Source: Candidatus Omnitrophota bacterium (GTDB taxonomy: Bacteria > Omnitrophota > 4484-213). Taken from it: a DNA stretch of 9,153 bases. How positions within the stretch are numbered: position 1 is the first letter of the stretch; each line of letters opens with the position of its first letter. Of this stretch, positions 6,853 to 9,153 are shown piece after piece. A model generated the notes under the pieces. That model had not been told where the DNA came from and ran no database searches. It worked only from the letters and a program-made list of their open reading frames with translations. The stretch spans positions 1 through 9,153 of the forward strand of contig QNCL01000031.1 in NCBI GenBank assembly GCA_003645805.1, in the 5' to 3' direction. The translations under genes and the position numbers were made by a program.

Positions 6853-7656
6853 TTATGTTCCTATCCTTACATAGCCAAGGATATCTTCAAGGGTAGCGAT
6901 GGCTGAGAGGATGGCTAAATAACTTGTTCTGGGATTGGAGGAAGAAGGGAGATTGTCTGCTTCTACTTTTAACTCTCCGCATTCTCCCCTTATAATAAGT
7001 TGATGGGAGTTGGTCTTGAAATCAGGAGAGGTGATAATCTTTACAGTTATCTGTTTGCAAGTAAGGGCTAAACTCAGGGTAGCAGCAATATTTATGTTGC
7101 GAGGAAAAGCCTTCTCTGCCTCCTCTATCCCTCCCTCAAAGATGGTCTGCTCACCTTGTATCTTGCTCAAGTCTATCTTGTTTTGCGCAATATAAGGTGC
7201 TCCCTCTAATCCTTTTATAGGCTTGCGAGTAATTAAACTCACAGAGTAAATCCTTCCCAAACCTATTGCTTTTGCTCCATCTATGCCCGCCAGGGCTCCT
7301 GAAGGGATATACAAACACTTTCTCCTCTGCTCGGCTAATTTTAAAATCTCCTCCCTGCCTATCAACCCTCCTGAACTCATCACCATTACCTCTTTCCTTT
7401 CCTCTAAACACCTCCTGGCTATCTTCGCAGACACCTGGGCAGAAGCACTCTCAATTATCAGGTCTCCTCTTTTGATTGTCTCCTCTATGGAACAGATAGG
7501 CACGCAGATCCCTATCTCCTCGCATAACCTCCTTGCCTTCTCTTTGTCCAGATCGCAAAGAGCCACTAACTCCGCCCTCTTTCTAAACTCTCTCACTATC
7601 CTCCTTGCCAATTCTGAACCAATTGCTCCACACCCAATAATTCCGATTTTCTTCAT
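6853..7656 (-). CDS. nadX: aspartate dehydrogenase (NAD biosynthesis)
   Basis: Probably oxidises L-aspartate to iminoaspartate with NAD(P)+, supplying the substrate of quinolinate synthase (NadA) in NAD synthesis and replacing the flavin enzyme NadB; this route suits anaerobes. The 267-aa product has an N-terminal Rossmann fold with GCGAIG (8-13) and an acidic residue at the end of the second strand ('LCDLD', 33-37). It also has MSSGGL (93-98), 'YIPSGALAGIDGAKA' (116-130), 'NINIAATLSLA' (187-197) and a C-terminal 'DNLPSSSNPRTSYLA' (234-248). His218 in 'NSHQL' fits the conserved active-site His. The protein is slightly longer than archaeal and Thermotoga members (about 240 aa). It lies between panC (24 bp upstream) and yifB (13 bp downstream). 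No nadA or nadC is in view, so NAD synthesis is inferred. Confidence 0.87.
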   Translation of the reverse strand: MKKIGIIGCGAIGSELARRIVREFRKRAELVALCDLDKEKARRLCEEIGICVPICSIEETIKRGDLIIESASAQVSAKIARRCLEERKEVMVMSSGGLIGREEILKLAEQRRKCLYIPSGALAGIDGAKAIGLGRIYSVSLITRKPIKGLEGAPYIAQNKIDLSKIQGEQTIFEGGIEEAEKAFPRNINIAATLSLALTCKQITVKIITSPDFKTNSHQLIIRGECGELKVEADNLPSSSNPRTSYLAILSAIATLEDILGYVRIGT

Positions 7657-7680
7657 TGCTCTCTTTTGCTTTTAATAAAA

Positions 7681-8529
7681 CTATACCTTTATCAGCATAT
7701 TATCAATCAACCTTGCTTTGCCAATCCAGAGCGCTACAGCAACCAAAACCTTCTTTTTTATCTTTGAAACCTCCTCTAAACTCTTGGGATCAACAATAGA
7801 AACATAATCTATCCTTGCCTCCGGCACCCTTTCTCTAATCACTCTTTTCATCTGCCTCGCCACAGCTTCCGCCCTCCTCTCCCCTCCTTCAACCAACCTC
7901 CTTGCTAACTGCAAAGATTGAAACAATATCCTTGCTTTCTCTCTCTCTTGTTTATTTAGATATCTATTGCGGGAGGACATCGCTAAACCGTCTTTCTCAC
8001 GCACAATGGGTAAACTCTTTATCTTTACCGGGATATTCAGGTCCTCCACCATCCTTTTTATAATCACTACCTGCTGAAAGTCCTTCTGTCCAAAATAAGC
8101 AATATCGGGCTGGACAATATTAAAGAGTTTAGCAACCACCGTTGCCACCCCTTGAAAATGAGTAGGGCGAAATGCCCCGCAGAGTTTATTGCTCAACCCT
8201 TCTACGCGTATATAGGTGCAATAACCTTGAGGGTAGATACCTTGAGTAGAGGGAAAGAAAAGGACATCTACCCCTGCTTTCTCTGCTATCCTCCTATCCT
8301 CGGAAAAGTTGCGTGGATATCGTCTAAAATCCTCCTTTGGACCAAACTGAATGGGGTTAACAAAGATACTAATCACCACTACATCGCTCTCTTTCCTTGC
8401 CTTATTTATCAAACTCAGATGCCCTGAATGCAGGGCACCCATTGTGGGAACAAAACCAATCTTCTTTCCTTCTCTTCTTTTAACCTGAGCATAAGCGCAC
8501 ATTTCCTTAACACTTCGGATAACCTTCAT
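7681..8529 (-). CDS. panC: pantothenate synthetase (pantoate--beta-alanine ligase)
   Basis: Joins pantoate and beta-alanine with ATP to make pantothenate, the precursor of coenzyme A, in the cytoplasm. At 282 aa it has the family's usual length. Residues visible: 'GFVPTMGALHSGHLSLI' (25-41) with the HIGH-like HSGH at 34-37; 'ISIFVNPIQFGPKEDF' (53-68); 'RPTHFQGVATVVAKLFNI' (121-138) at the substrate site; FGQKD (146-150); and the KMSKS-like MSSRN (184-188). The C-terminal domain ends in 'VALWIGKARLIDNM'. All expected catalytic motifs are intact. Its ATG (8527-8529) overlaps the folK stop by four bases (ATGA), so the two are translationally coupled. panB and panD are not in the window. Confidence 0.97.
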   Translation of the reverse strand: MKVIRSVKEMCAYAQVKRREGKKIGFVPTMGALHSGHLSLINKARKESDVVVISIFVNPIQFGPKEDFRRYPRNFSEDRRIAEKAGVDVLFFPSTQGIYPQGYCTYIRVEGLSNKLCGAFRPTHFQGVATVVAKLFNIVQPDIAYFGQKDFQQVVIIKRMVEDLNIPVKIKSLPIVREKDGLAMSSRNRYLNKQEREKARILFQSLQLARRLVEGGERRAEAVARQMKRVIRERVPEARIDYVSIVDPKSLEEVSKIKKKVLVAVALWIGKARLIDNMLIKV

Positions 8530-8936
8530 TCCTCCACCTCTTTCAGAAGTCTCTTTATAAAACTTCTCTCCTCAATCTGGGGATGAGGAATCTCCAGAGT
8601 CTTTTTCCTAATCTTTCTGTCTCCATACAGAAGAATATCCAAGTCTATAATCCGTGGGCTAAAGCGAGGTGCAGGTTGACGCCCCATTCTTCTTTCAATC
8701 TCTTTAAGCAAAGAAAGCAGTTCCTCTGGAGAAAGGTCTGTTTTTATCCTTACCACTGCATTCAGAAACCTCCCTTGAGCAGGTGCGTGGGGAGGAAGCA
8801 CTGGTTCGGTCTCTATTATGGAGGAAATCTTCTCTATCTCTATTTTCCTGCTCTCCTTCAAAAGATAGAGAGCCTGTTTAATATTCCCCTCCCTTTCTCC
8901 TAAGTTTGAACCAAGACCTATATAGCAAATAACCAT
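8526..8936 (-). CDS. folK: 2-amino-4-hydroxy-6-hydroxymethyldihydropteridine pyrophosphokinase
   Basis: Transfers pyrophosphate from ATP to 6-hydroxymethyl-dihydropterin, a step of folate synthesis before dihydropteroate synthase. Motifs: GLGSNLGEREGN (7-18), 'SSIIETEP' (38-45), GRFLNAVV (55-62) and the signature RFSPRIIDLDILLYG (91-105), with Mg-binding Asp98 and Asp100, then IPHPQIEERSF (116-126). At 136 aa it is shorter than typical FolK (about 155-165). The C-terminus stops soon after the 'PHP..eRsF' motif, so the terminal tail is missing, but all catalytic motifs remain. The ATG at 8934-8936 directly follows the TAG of the upstream gene, and GGAGGAGAGG inside that gene supplies a strong ribosome site. 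It is coupled to panC by an ATGA overlap. Confidence 0.95.
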   Translation of the reverse strand: MVICYIGLGSNLGEREGNIKQALYLLKESRKIEIEKISSIIETEPVLPPHAPAQGRFLNAVVRIKTDLSPEELLSLLKEIERRMGRQPAPRFSPRIIDLDILLYGDRKIRKKTLEIPHPQIEERSFIKRLLKEVEE

Positions 8937-9153
8937 CTACCTCTCCTCCCATCTCACTATCCGCATCTCCTCTCCCTCTACCTTCAGAACTATGTGAAAG
9001 TTTCTGATAAACTTACCATCTACCTCTGTGCCAATATCCATTTCCAGATTCCTGGATTTCACTGTGAGCAGACCTTGAGAGAGAAGAGCGTTAATCTGGG
9101 CTATTTGTTCTGGGGAAAGAATGCTTACCTCCTGAAGGGCGCTGATAATCCCA
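8937..9153 (-). CDS. C-terminal end of an unidentified protein, possibly GspK-like
   Basis: An open frame enters from the right edge and ends with a TAG at 8937-8939, touching the folK ATG; 71 residues are visible, so this gene heads or continues the folK-panC operon. The visible part has a short helical stretch, 'VSILSPEQIAQINALLSQG' (visible residues 9-27), then 'LLTVKSRNLEMDI' (28-40) and a strand-rich end with 'KVEGEEMRIVRWEER' (57-71). This order, a helical 'what-comes-next' segment, a 'T(V)(K/R)S' strand, and a final 'iv.W.E', resembles the C-terminus of type II secretion minor pseudopilin GspK. The match is from memory of the pattern and is weak. The frame has normal codon use for this window and is certainly coding-like; its identity needs the upstream sequence. 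Confidence 0.6.
   Translation of the reverse strand, partial: GIISALQEVSILSPEQIAQINALLSQGLLTVKSRNLEMDIGTEVDGKFIRNFHIVLKVEGEEMRIVRWEER

Noticed and set aside
7283..7675. A 130-residue plus-strand frame opposite aspartate dehydrogenase
   Set aside because: Antisense shadow of a well-supported gene. Its composition reflects the complement of purine-rich coding DNA.
1..9153. CRISPR array, transposase, integrase, tRNA or toxin-antitoxin pair
   Set aside because: No regularly spaced repeats, terminal inverted repeats, tRNA-like cloverleaf or matching protein motifs were seen on either strand.

Overview
The window reads as a gene-dense bacterial chromosome segment with no RNA genes, mobile elements, CRISPR or long repeats. 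It is AT-leaning, and the sense strand of almost every gene is rich in purines (many AGA/AGG, AAG/AAA and GAG/GAA codons). A LysM/L,D-transpeptidase, an AsmA-like protein, an ExbB/ExbD pair and a possible GspK C-terminus suggest a cell with peptidoglycan and an outer membrane. The use of aspartate dehydrogenase and the general gene style would suit an uncultured, probably anaerobic lineage such as Omnitrophota or another PVC-side group. That placement is inference; no marker gene is present to prove it.

Left part (1-4193, all minus strand, read right to left): a divergent PAP2-family (DUF212) membrane protein, a membrane-anchored TPR-LysM-YkuD L,D-transpeptidase, a ComEC/Rec2-type DNA-uptake channel without a C-terminal beta-lactamase domain, an AsmA-like envelope protein overlapping the comEC end, and the first codons of another gene that leaves the window at base 1. 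The theme is cell envelope and DNA import.

Centre (4194-5347): a 70-bp divergent intergenic region holds two interlocked sigma70-like promoters, one firing left into the PAP2 gene and one right into an exbB/tolQ-exbD/tolR pair. This pair is the only plus-strand operon. Its last gene overlaps the end of yifB tail to tail by 26 bp.

Right part (5322-9153, minus strand, read right to left): the C-terminal end of an unassigned protein (weakly GspK-like), folK (folate), panC (pantothenate/CoA), aspartate dehydrogenase (probably NAD) and yifB/comM (AAA+ ATPase). Spacing is from a 4-bp overlap to 24 bp, so this looks like one operon. It combines three cofactor-synthesis steps with a ComM-like protein.

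I see no clearly undescribed system. The points most worth a second look are the interlocked divergent promoters, the ComEC variant with the overlapping AsmA-like gene, the cofactor cluster, and the co-location of ComEC, YifB/ComM and a possible pseudopilin-type gene.
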